Positions 24,808 to 31,965 of a stretch of 64,000 bases of DNA are shown in pieces. Made by a program: the position numbers and the translations under genes. The notes beneath the pieces were generated by a model. It had not been told where the DNA came from. It saw only the letters and a program-made list of their open reading frames with translations, and did not search any database. Position 1 is the first letter of the stretch. Each line of letters starts with the position of its first letter. This DNA comes from Actinacidiphila yanglinensis (GTDB taxonomy: Bacteria; Actinomycetota; Actinomycetes; Streptomycetales; Streptomycetaceae), in NCBI RefSeq assembly GCF_900107965.1, contig NZ_FNVU01000005.1, positions 1-64,000 on the forward strand, read 5' to 3'.

Positions 24808-26811
24808 GTGGTCGCCACCGCCTCGCTGGCTCTGCTGTCCGGGTCGCTGCTGCTCGCCTCGCCCTCCCAGGCGTCGGCGCCGGCCGCGTCCGCCAGGACC
24901 ATCACCGGCAGCCACCCTGCCTGGGCCACCGCCTCGGCCGACGCGGGCTCGGTGTCGTCCTCGACCGAGATCACCGGCACCGTGTACCTCGCCGGCCAGG
25001 ACCCGGCCGGTCTGACCGCGTACGCGACGGCCGTCTCGGACCCGAGCAGCTCCAGTTACGGCAAGTTCCTCACGCCGGCCCAGTACCAGGCCCGTTTCGG
25101 GGCCACCAAGGCGCAGATAGCCGCCGTGCAGAAGTGGGCCGAGGACTCCGGTCTGAAGGTGCTCTCCACCACCTCGCACGCGATCACCGTCAAGGGCACC
25201 AACTCGGCGCTCACCAAGGCCTTCGGCACCGGTGAGCACCAGTACAAGGTGGCCGGCGAACTGCGTCACGCCCCGGCCGCGAACCTGAAGGTGCCGGCCT
25301 CGGTCTCCAGCGCGATCCTCGGCGTCGACGGCCTGTCCTCGACCGCCACCAAGGCGCAGCCCGACTCGCACAAGGTGACCGCCGACGCCGCCACCACGGC
25401 CAAGAGCGCCAAGTCCGACAAGGGCCTGCCGACCACGGCGACCTGCTCGGCGTACTGGGGCCAGAAGACCGCCAAGGGCGCGCCGGCCGGGTACACCAGC
25501 AAGGACGTGCCGTTCGACCAGTGCTCGCTGTACCCCTCGCAGATCCGCAAGGCGTACGGCATCACCTCCAGCGGTCTGACCGGCAAGGGCTCCACGATCG
25601 CCATCGTCGACGCCTACGGCAGCTCCACCATGGAGGCCGACGCCGACCAGTACGCCACCAACCACGGTGACAAGGCGTTCAAGAAGGGCCAGTACACGGA
25701 GGTCGTGGACTCGTCCCAGTGGACGGACCAGGACCTGTGCGGCGGCCCGGAGGGCTGGGCCCCCGAGGAGTCCCTCGACGTCGAGATGGCGCACGGCCTC
25801 GCCCCCGACGCCAACGTGGTCTACGTCGGTGCGAACTCCTGCAACGACGACGACCTGCTGGCCGCGATCACCACGATCGTCGACAAGCACCTCGCCGATG
25901 TCGTCTCCAATTCGTGGGGCGAGATCATGCACACCACGGACAACGCGGACGTGACCGCGTCGGAGATCGCCGCCTACGAGCAGGTCTTCCAGCAGGCCGC
26001 GATCGAGGGCATCGGCATCGGCTTCTCGGCCGGCGACTGCGGTGACAGCAGCCCGCTGGCGGCCGCCACCGGCGTCAACTGCCAGGCCGACACCTCTCGC
26101 GCCCAGGCCAACTGGCCCGACTCCGACCCGTGGGTGACCTCGGTCGGCGGCACCGCGCTGGGTCTGGCCAACAAGTCCGGCGCGTACGGCTTCGAGACCG
26201 ACATGGGCACCGCGCGCTCCACGCTGTCCGCGGACGGCAAGAGCTGGACCCCGGCCGCGGCCGCGGCGCCGTTCTACTTCGGTGGCGGCGGCGGTACCAG
26301 CGAGGACTTCGCGCAGCCCGGCTACCAGAAGGGCGTCGTCCCCGACACGCTCTCGCACACCCTGATGACCGGTCAGAAGGTGTCCACCGCACAGCGCGTC
26401 ACCCCGGACATCTCGATGGTCGGTGACCTGTACACCTCCGTGCTCGTCGGCATGTCCGACGGTGCGGCGTACAGCGAGGGCGGCTACGGCGGCACCAGCG
26501 TCTCCTCGCCGGAGTTCGCCGCGGTCCAGGCCGACGCGATGCAGGCCGGCCACCACGCGATCGGCTTCGCCAACCCGGGGATCTACGCCCGCTCGCACGT
26601 GGTCACCGACGTCGTCGACAAGAACGCCCTGCACAGCAGCACCCCGCTGAGCAGCGTCTACGACGCGGGCGTGGTCAACGGCTCGCTGCTGGTGCGCCTG
26701 ATCGGCTTCGGCGAGGACACCTCGCTGAACGCGGTGCACGGCTACGACGACGCGACCGGCGTGGGCTCGCCGAACGCCGCCTACCTGAAGTCGTTCGACT
26801 TCAAGAAGTAG
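24808..26811 (+). CDS. Sedolisin (S53) serine-carboxyl protease, pro-kumamolisin type
   Basis: A secreted protease of about 667 residues: signal peptide ending near SQASA, an activation propeptide to about residue 220, then the subtilisin-like catalytic domain. The S53 residues are visible: the Glu and Asp in PEESLDVE (about residue 320), the Asp of FSAGDCG and the nucleophile in GGTSVSSPEFA (about residue 563). Such enzymes work at acidic pH outside the cell. GTG 24808 with GAAGG 9 bases before it is the first standard start, but the frame continues upstream into a basic n-region, so the true start may be a non-standard codon near 24760. Confidence 0.9.
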   Translation: MVATASLALLSGSLLLASPSQASAPAASARTITGSHPAWATASADAGSVSSSTEITGTVYLAGQDPAGLTAYATAVSDPSSSSYGKFLTPAQYQARFGATKAQIAAVQKWAEDSGLKVLSTTSHAITVKGTNSALTKAFGTGEHQYKVAGELRHAPAANLKVPASVSSAILGVDGLSSTATKAQPDSHKVTADAATTAKSAKSDKGLPTTATCSAYWGQKTAKGAPAGYTSKDVPFDQCSLYPSQIRKAYGITSSGLTGKGSTIAIVDAYGSSTMEADADQYATNHGDKAFKKGQYTEVVDSSQWTDQDLCGGPEGWAPEESLDVEMAHGLAPDANVVYVGANSCNDDDLLAAITTIVDKHLADVVSNSWGEIMHTTDNADVTASEIAAYEQVFQQAAIEGIGIGFSAGDCGDSSPLAAATGVNCQADTSRAQANWPDSDPWVTSVGGTALGLANKSGAYGFETDMGTARSTLSADGKSWTPAAAAAPFYFGGGGGTSEDFAQPGYQKGVVPDTLSHTLMTGQKVSTAQRVTPDISMVGDLYTSVLVGMSDGAAYSEGGYGGTSVSSPEFAAVQADAMQAGHHAIGFANPGIYARSHVVTDVVDKNALHSSTPLSSVYDAGVVNGSLLVRLIGFGEDTSLNAVHGYDDATGVGSPNAAYLKSFDFKK

Positions 26812-26836
26812 GCCGCGCGCGGCACCGGTTGAACCG

Positions 26837-26880
26837 GACGGGTTCCCGGTGGAGGACGACTCCTCCACCGGGGGCCCGTC
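26837..26880 (+). terminator. Strong hairpin terminator after the protease gene
   Basis: A 20-bp stem with two G-T pairs and the 4-base loop CGAC begins 25 bases after the sedolisin stop. Confidence 0.85.
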
Positions 26881-26907
26881 CGCACGTGTGATCGGATCGA
26901 CTGAATA

Positions 26908-28233
26908 ATGGACCCGGACGCACCCGCACCTGGGGTGCCGTACGGGGGGACCCGAGCACAGATGGCGAAGCTCAAGCGCGGGGCCGTGGCCGGCCTCGCC
27001 ACGGCGGGGGTGGCCGCCGCGTTAACGGTGACGCTGATCGCGGTCGGCAATGGAGGCGGCGGCGGGGGCTCCGCCCACGCGAAGGCGGCGCCGCGCAGCA
27101 CGCAGCCGCCGGTCCGGCACGCACCGACCACCGGCGCCACGCCCAAGTGGGACGGCAAGACCAAGGTGATCGGCGACGGCTCCACGTCCTACACCGGACC
27201 GCAACCGAACCAGCCGAGCTGGCACAAGCTCAAACCGGGCGAGAAGCCCCCGCAGTTCGTGGTGTTCTCCTGGGACGGCGCGCTGGAGGGCGACGACCAC
27301 GACTTCTCCCGCTTCCGCACCCTGGCGAAGCAGTACCACGCCAACATGACGTTCTTCCTCAGCGGCATCTACCTGCTGCCGAAGGACAAGCGCACCCTCT
27401 ACCACCCGCCGCAGCACCCGCCGGGCTCCTCCGCGATCGACTTCCCCACCGACCAGCACATCACGTGGACGATCGAGCAGCTCCGCCAGGCCTGGGAGGA
27501 CGGCGACGAGATCGGCACCCACTTCAACGGTCACTTCTGCAAGCCCGACAAGGGCGCGGGAGCGAACTGGAGCACCAAGGAGTGGCTGAGCGAGGCGGAC
27601 CAGGCGTACTCCTTCGTGCAGAACTGGAAGACCAACACCGGCGACACCGACATCCCGCCGCTGCCCTTCGACTACGCCCAGGAGCTGGTCGGCGGGCGCG
27701 CGCCGTGCCTGGAGGGCCAGAAGAACCTGCTGCCCGCCGAGAAGCAGCTGGGCTGGCGGTACGACGCCAGCTCGCCCGGCGACTTCCAGCTCTGGCCGGC
27801 GAAGAAGGACGGGGTGTGGAACTTCCCGCTGGAGCTGGTGCCCTACCCCGGCAAGAGCTTCCAGGGCCTGTCGATGGACTTCAACTTCCTCTACAACCAG
27901 TCCGGCGGCGACGTCACCGAGGGCGACCCGGCGAAGTACCCGGCGTGGGAGAAGCAGACCCGCCAGGGCTACCTCGACGGCTTCGAGCGGGTCTACAACG
28001 GCAGCCGGGCCCCGCTGTTCATCGGCAACCACTTCGAGGACTGGAACGGCGGCATCTACATGCAGGCCGTCGCCGACGTGGTGAAGGACGTCTGCACCAA
28101 GAAGGGCGTGGAGTGCGTGTCCTTCAAGGAGCTGTGCGACTGGCTGGACCTGCAGGACCCGGCCGTGGTGGCGAAGCTGCGCAACCTCGACCCGGGCGAG
28201 TCCCCGGACTGGTCCACCTTCCTCACGAAGTAG
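26908..28233 (+). CDS. Secreted polysaccharide-deacetylase-like protein
   Basis: A 441-residue protein with a membrane anchor or signal segment (about residues 24-50), a Gly run and a Pro/Thr-rich linker, then a NodB-like domain from about residue 110. The metal-site motifs are partly visible: FSWDGA in the place of TFDDG, keeping the second Asp but with Trp at the usual catalytic base, and EIGTHFNGHF, which supplies HxxxH. Family members remove acetyl groups from peptidoglycan or chitin; activity here is uncertain. The ATG at 26908 is used; ATG at 26962 is possible. The 3' end overlaps the convergent penicillin-binding-protein gene by 11 bases. Confidence 0.82.
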   Translation: MDPDAPAPGVPYGGTRAQMAKLKRGAVAGLATAGVAAALTVTLIAVGNGGGGGGSAHAKAAPRSTQPPVRHAPTTGATPKWDGKTKVIGDGSTSYTGPQPNQPSWHKLKPGEKPPQFVVFSWDGALEGDDHDFSRFRTLAKQYHANMTFFLSGIYLLPKDKRTLYHPPQHPPGSSAIDFPTDQHITWTIEQLRQAWEDGDEIGTHFNGHFCKPDKGAGANWSTKEWLSEADQAYSFVQNWKTNTGDTDIPPLPFDYAQELVGGRAPCLEGQKNLLPAEKQLGWRYDASSPGDFQLWPAKKDGVWNFPLELVPYPGKSFQGLSMDFNFLYNQSGGDVTEGDPAKYPAWEKQTRQGYLDGFERVYNGSRAPLFIGNHFEDWNGGIYMQAVADVVKDVCTKKGVECVSFKELCDWLDLQDPAVVAKLRNLDPGESPDWSTFLTK

Positions 28234-30442
28234 CCGGCGTCGCTCCCGGCCGCGGGTCGCCCGGTGGGCGGACCGCGGCCATGTAGCGGGTCCAGATGTC
28301 CGTCGGGTAGTCGCTGCCGGGCTTCTTCTTCGACCGTCCGCCGATGCCGGTGAGCGGCTCCAGCAGTTGCGACTTCGGGTCGATCCGGAACAGCGTGACC
28401 GCGGTGGCCATCTCCTGGTCGTAGCCGACGAAGGAGGCCGAGGTGTCGTCCGGCGCGGTGCCCGGCAGACCGGCCAGCCCCGGCCCTGCCTGCGCCACCG
28501 CGTGCCCGGCGCCGGCGCCGGTGCCGACCGCGTCGTGCAGCGCGTCGTCCACCTCCCCGGCCACCTTCGGGGTGAACGGGTGCGTGACGGCGGGCGACTT
28601 GAGCGGCATCTGCGAGCCCTTCAGGGTGACGCGCAGCACGGAGTACGGATCGGTGTGGGTGCCGCCGGCCGCGAAGGTGGCGTACCCGTCGGCCATCCGA
28701 ATCGGGCTGGGTGTGGAGGTGCCCAGCGAGAAGTCCGGGATCTGCTCGGCGAAGCCGCTGTCGGGCAGCAGGCCGGCGTCGACGGACGCCTGCCGGACCT
28801 GGTTGAGCCCGACGTCCATGCCGAGTTGCGTGACCGGCCCGTTCACGCCGTCCGCGACGGCCTTGCCCAGCGGAATCTTCCCGTACGAACGGCCCCCGGC
28901 GTTCGCGGTCTTGACCACTTTCCCGTCCCGGCTCCAGTACGGCCCCTCGGGCGTCTGGATCGGCACCTTGTCGTCGCCGTCGTACGGCGAGGACGGGCTG
29001 ACGGCGGCGCGTGGCGCGTCCCGGTCGCGGACCACCCCGTCGCGCAGGCCGGCCGCGTACACGAACGGCGCGTAGGTGGTGCCGGCCGGCACGATCGAGA
29101 TGTCGGCGTCGTCGAAGCCCTGCTTGATGTAGTCCGGTCCGCCGTAGATGGCGAGGATCCGCCCGTCGGTGGCGACGGAGGCGGCGCCGACCCGCACGTC
29201 GCGGTCGGCGGGGCGGCCGGCCGGGTCCAGGGTGCCGAGCCGCTTCTTGACGGCGGCGGCCAGCGCATCGACCTTCGGCTTCTGGAAGGTGGTGTAGATC
29301 TGGTAGCCGCCGAGGTCGAACTGCTGGTCGGAGATACCGCTGTGGGCCGAGATGTAGGCGCGCGCGGTGTCGACGAGGTAGCCGGTCTGCCCGCTCAGGC
29401 CCACCGGCCTGGGCGGCGCGATCGGCTCCGGGAACTTCGTGTAGGTGGCGCGCTGCGCGGCCGACAACTTGCCGGTCTTCACCATCCGGTCCAGCACCCA
29501 GCTCCAGCGGTCCACCGCCCGCTGGTGGTTGGCGGCGCTCATCGAAGGGTCGTACTCCCCCGCGCCCTTGAGCAGCGCGGCGAGGAAGGCGGCCTGACTG
29601 GGGTTGAGTTGGGAGACGTCCTCGCCGTAGTACGCCTTCGCTGCGCGCTGCACCCCGTAGGCACCGCGGCCGAACCAGCTGGTGTTGAGGTACCCGTCGA
29701 GGATCTGCTGCTTGCTCATCTTGCGGTCGAGCTTGATCGCGATGAAGATCTCGGAGATCTTGCGGCTGACCGTCTGGTCCTGGTTGAGGTAGACGTTCTT
29801 GACGTACTGCTGGGTGATGGTCGAACCGCCCTGCGTCTCACCGCCGGTGGCCATGGTCGCCACCGCCCGCGTGATGCCCTTCGGGGAGACGCCGGGGTCG
29901 GAGTAGAACGACGCGTTCTCGGCCGCGAGCACCGCCGACTGCACGGAGGTCGGTATACGGTCCAGCGGCATCGCCTGCCGGTCGACCGGCCCGACCCGGG
30001 CCATCTCGGTGCCGTCCGCCCAGTAGTAGACGTTGTCCTGCTGGGTCGCGTAGGCGTTCAGGTCGGTGGGGATCGCGGTATGTTCGTAGGCCCAGCCGAC
30101 CAGCGTGACCAGCGCCAGGAGCGCCCAGGTGAACGTCATGATGATCTGCCGCGGTGACGGCAGCCAGCGGCGCCACCCGGTCCGGCCCCGCCGCGGATAG
30201 TGCGGGCGCAGCCGGCGTAGCCCCCCCAGCCGCCGCACACCCGGAAGCCGCCGCAGTCCGCCCAGCCTCTTGACGCCCGGAAGCCGCCGCAGCCGCCGCC
30301 GGGATCGCCGTAACAGCCGTGCCAGGCGGTTCTCGCTGCCGCCGGCCGCCCGCTTCGGCCATGGCGGGCGGGCCGCCGCCACGCGCCGTGCCAACGCCTT
30401 GAACCGCAGCCGCCGTTGTCCCCGCCCGAGCCGTGAAAACAT
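28223..30442 (-). CDS. Class A penicillin-binding protein with degenerate transpeptidase domain
   Basis: A 739-residue bifunctional-type PBP: Arg-rich cytoplasmic tail (1-98), membrane anchor (99-117), glycosyltransferase domain (about 140-330) and transpeptidase domain (about 375-690). The glycosyltransferase looks intact, with Glu175 in AAENASF, GGSTITQQ at 206-212 and RKISE. The transpeptidase lacks its catalytic motifs: GSTFKPF reads GTTYAPF (Thr455, Ala458), SxN reads GVN (532-534) and KTGT reads LPGT (659-662). It may polymerise glycan strands without cross-linking or binding penicillin normally. The ATG at 30442 is preferred over a longer form because GGAGAG is 4 bases upstream. Confidence 0.9.
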   Translation of the reverse strand: MFSRLGRGQRRLRFKALARRVAAARPPWPKRAAGGSENRLARLLRRSRRRLRRLPGVKRLGGLRRLPGVRRLGGLRRLRPHYPRRGRTGWRRWLPSPRQIIMTFTWALLALVTLVGWAYEHTAIPTDLNAYATQQDNVYYWADGTEMARVGPVDRQAMPLDRIPTSVQSAVLAAENASFYSDPGVSPKGITRAVATMATGGETQGGSTITQQYVKNVYLNQDQTVSRKISEIFIAIKLDRKMSKQQILDGYLNTSWFGRGAYGVQRAAKAYYGEDVSQLNPSQAAFLAALLKGAGEYDPSMSAANHQRAVDRWSWVLDRMVKTGKLSAAQRATYTKFPEPIAPPRPVGLSGQTGYLVDTARAYISAHSGISDQQFDLGGYQIYTTFQKPKVDALAAAVKKRLGTLDPAGRPADRDVRVGAASVATDGRILAIYGGPDYIKQGFDDADISIVPAGTTYAPFVYAAGLRDGVVRDRDAPRAAVSPSSPYDGDDKVPIQTPEGPYWSRDGKVVKTANAGGRSYGKIPLGKAVADGVNGPVTQLGMDVGLNQVRQASVDAGLLPDSGFAEQIPDFSLGTSTPSPIRMADGYATFAAGGTHTDPYSVLRVTLKGSQMPLKSPAVTHPFTPKVAGEVDDALHDAVGTGAGAGHAVAQAGPGLAGLPGTAPDDTSASFVGYDQEMATAVTLFRIDPKSQLLEPLTGIGGRSKKKPGSDYPTDIWTRYMAAVRPPGDPRPGATPATS
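30209..30292 (-). repeat. 36-bp tandem repeats in the PBP cytoplasmic tail
   Basis: Two near-identical 36-base units (30257-30292 and 30221-30256) and the first 12 bases of a third encode the repeated dodecapeptide LRRLPGV(K/R)RLGG. They lie in the Arg-rich tail before the membrane anchor. Confidence 0.85.
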
Positions 30443-30751
30443 GCACTCTCCTGCCGGCACCCTCGGAAAGGGCGTTCCCCCGCCCCCCAACTGTTCGAAT
30501 TTAGGGGGGAGTTGAGTGCGGAATGAGGCGAGATCTTCACAGGTCTGTAACAGGGCCCCCGCACCTGGCGCGTCCCGGGACGGCCTCCCCCGGACCGCCG
30601 CCGGGCTCTCGGGGCCCGCGTGGGGCGGAGGTTACGCATCCGTGACCCGGGGACCGATGACTTCCGGGCGTGCTGCGGGTCTGACCTGGGTGACAGGACG
30701 GATCGCGCCGTGCGCAGCGCGGGCGCGGGGCAGAACGAGGGAGAGTCACCC
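30443..30751. other. Divergent promoter region of the PBP and TIGR03086 genes
   Basis: 309 bases separate the two divergent starts. A GC-rich hairpin-prone stretch (about 30580-30625) and a run of seven G opposite C runs near 30480-30510 are visible. No operator or RNA element could be assigned. Confidence 0.4.
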
Positions 30752-31357
30752 ATGACGGACGACGTGACGCGGATGCTGGACCTGGGCCCTGCCGCGGCGA
30801 GGGTCGCCGGGCTCGCCGAGGGCGTGCGCGACGGGCAGTTCGGCGGTCCGACGCCCTGCCCCGAGCTCGCGGTCCGCAACCTGCTCGGCCACCTGATCGG
30901 CCTGGCCGCCGCGTTCACCGACGCGGGCCGCAAGGACCTGGGCCCCTCCACCGCGACGCCCCCGGGCACGATCGTGCCGGACATCGACGACGAGGGGTCC
31001 TGGCGGACCGCGCTGCCGAAGGTGATGGACGGCCTGGTCGCCACCTGGCAGGACCCGGCCGCCTGGGAGGGCATGACGCAGGCCGGCGGGGTGACCCTCC
31101 CCGCCGGGCAGACCGGAGTGGTCGTCCTCAACGAACTGGTGGTGCACGGTTGGGACCTGGCCCGCTCGACCGGCCAGCCCTACCAGCCGGCGCCCGCCGA
31201 TCTGGAGGCGTGCCACGCGATGCTCGCCCCCTTCGCCGAGCATCACCCCGCGCAGAGCCCGTTCGGCCCCCCGGTCACGGTCCCCGCGGACGCGCCGCTG
31301 CTGGACCGGGTCATCGGCCTCACCGGCCGCGACCCCCACTGGCAGCCCGCGTCCTAG
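30752..31357 (+). CDS. TIGR03086-family metal-binding protein (mycothiol-dependent maleylpyruvate isomerase-like fold)
   Basis: A 201-residue DinB/MDMPI-like four-helix protein. The family pattern is clear: TPCPELAVRNLLGHLIG, where the His is one metal ligand, and NELVVHGWDLARSTGQ with a second His. Members of this fold transfer or use mycothiol; the specific reaction of the TIGR03086 group is not known. The ATG at 30752 has GAGGGAGAG about 6 bases upstream. It is transcribed alone and ends at a strong bidirectional terminator. Confidence 0.88.
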   Translation: MTDDVTRMLDLGPAAARVAGLAEGVRDGQFGGPTPCPELAVRNLLGHLIGLAAAFTDAGRKDLGPSTATPPGTIVPDIDDEGSWRTALPKVMDGLVATWQDPAAWEGMTQAGGVTLPAGQTGVVVLNELVVHGWDLARSTGQPYQPAPADLEACHAMLAPFAEHHPAQSPFGPPVTVPADAPLLDRVIGLTGRDPHWQPAS

Positions 31358-31378
31358 GAGCCGGCGCGCACACGGCTC

Positions 31379-31417
31379 CGCCCCGGGTCCCGGACGGCTC
31401 GTCCGGGACCCGGGGCG
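31379..31417. terminator. Bidirectional terminator, 18-bp perfect stem
   Basis: Positions 31379-31396 and 31400-31417 form a perfect 18-bp stem with the 3-base loop GCT between the convergent TIGR03086 and zinc-ribbon genes. Confidence 0.9.
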
Positions 31418-31459
31418 CGGTGGTACGCGGAGTACGGGAGCGAGCGGCGCCCGGAGAGG

Positions 31460-31765
31460 TCAGCTCTGGTACGGGTTGGCGCCCTGCGGCGGGACCGGCT
31501 GGCCGGCCTGCGGCTGCGGCTGCGCCTGGCTCGCGACCTGCGCCTGGAGCTGCTCGGCCTGCTCCTTGGGCATCGCCGTCTGCGCGCCGCAGAAGGTGCA
31601 CTGGGTCGAGTACTTGGAGCTGATCGGGAAGAGCGGGATGAAGAACAGCGTGAACTTCATGACCCGCTTGCGGAGCGTGTGCGCCGCCGGGTTGCCGCAA
31701 CGGCCGCAGAGCAGCGTGATCATCGCGAGCTGGTAGATGTAACTTCTGGTGCCCCAAATGATCAT
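31460..31765 (-). CDS. Small zinc-ribbon membrane protein
   Basis: A 101-residue protein with CGRCG and later CTFCG, a CxxC pair typical of a zinc ribbon, around a hydrophobic segment (MKFTLFFIPLFPISSKY). The C-terminus is Gln/Pro/Ala-rich. This is the common actinobacterial zinc-ribbon family of unknown function. The ATG at 31765 (MIIWGTRSYIYQL) is where family similarity starts; an upstream in-frame start would add 20 unrelated residues. GGGGGAAGGCG just upstream is its ribosome site. Confidence 0.85.
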   Translation of the reverse strand: MIIWGTRSYIYQLAMITLLCGRCGNPAAHTLRKRVMKFTLFFIPLFPISSKYSTQCTFCGAQTAMPKEQAEQLQAQVASQAQPQPQAGQPVPPQGANPYQS

Positions 31766-31965
31766 GGTGGTTCGCCTTCCCCCTGGAGTTCCCGCCCCTG
31801 CGACGGACTCGCTGTCAAGGAGCACAGTGTGCCGTACCCGGGCGACAACACGGCAGCCGGGCAGCGGAATTTACCTATCCATGCCATTCCGGCGGCGCGG
31901 CGGGCGCGGAACGGGCCCGGCCGGGTGCGGAACGGGCCCCGAACGCGTGCGGCCCGCCGCCCCGT

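Noticed and set aside
26837..31417. CRISPR-like palindromes at 26.8 kb and 31.4 kb.
   Set aside because: Each is a single stem-loop between genes with no repeated unit or spacers; they are terminators.
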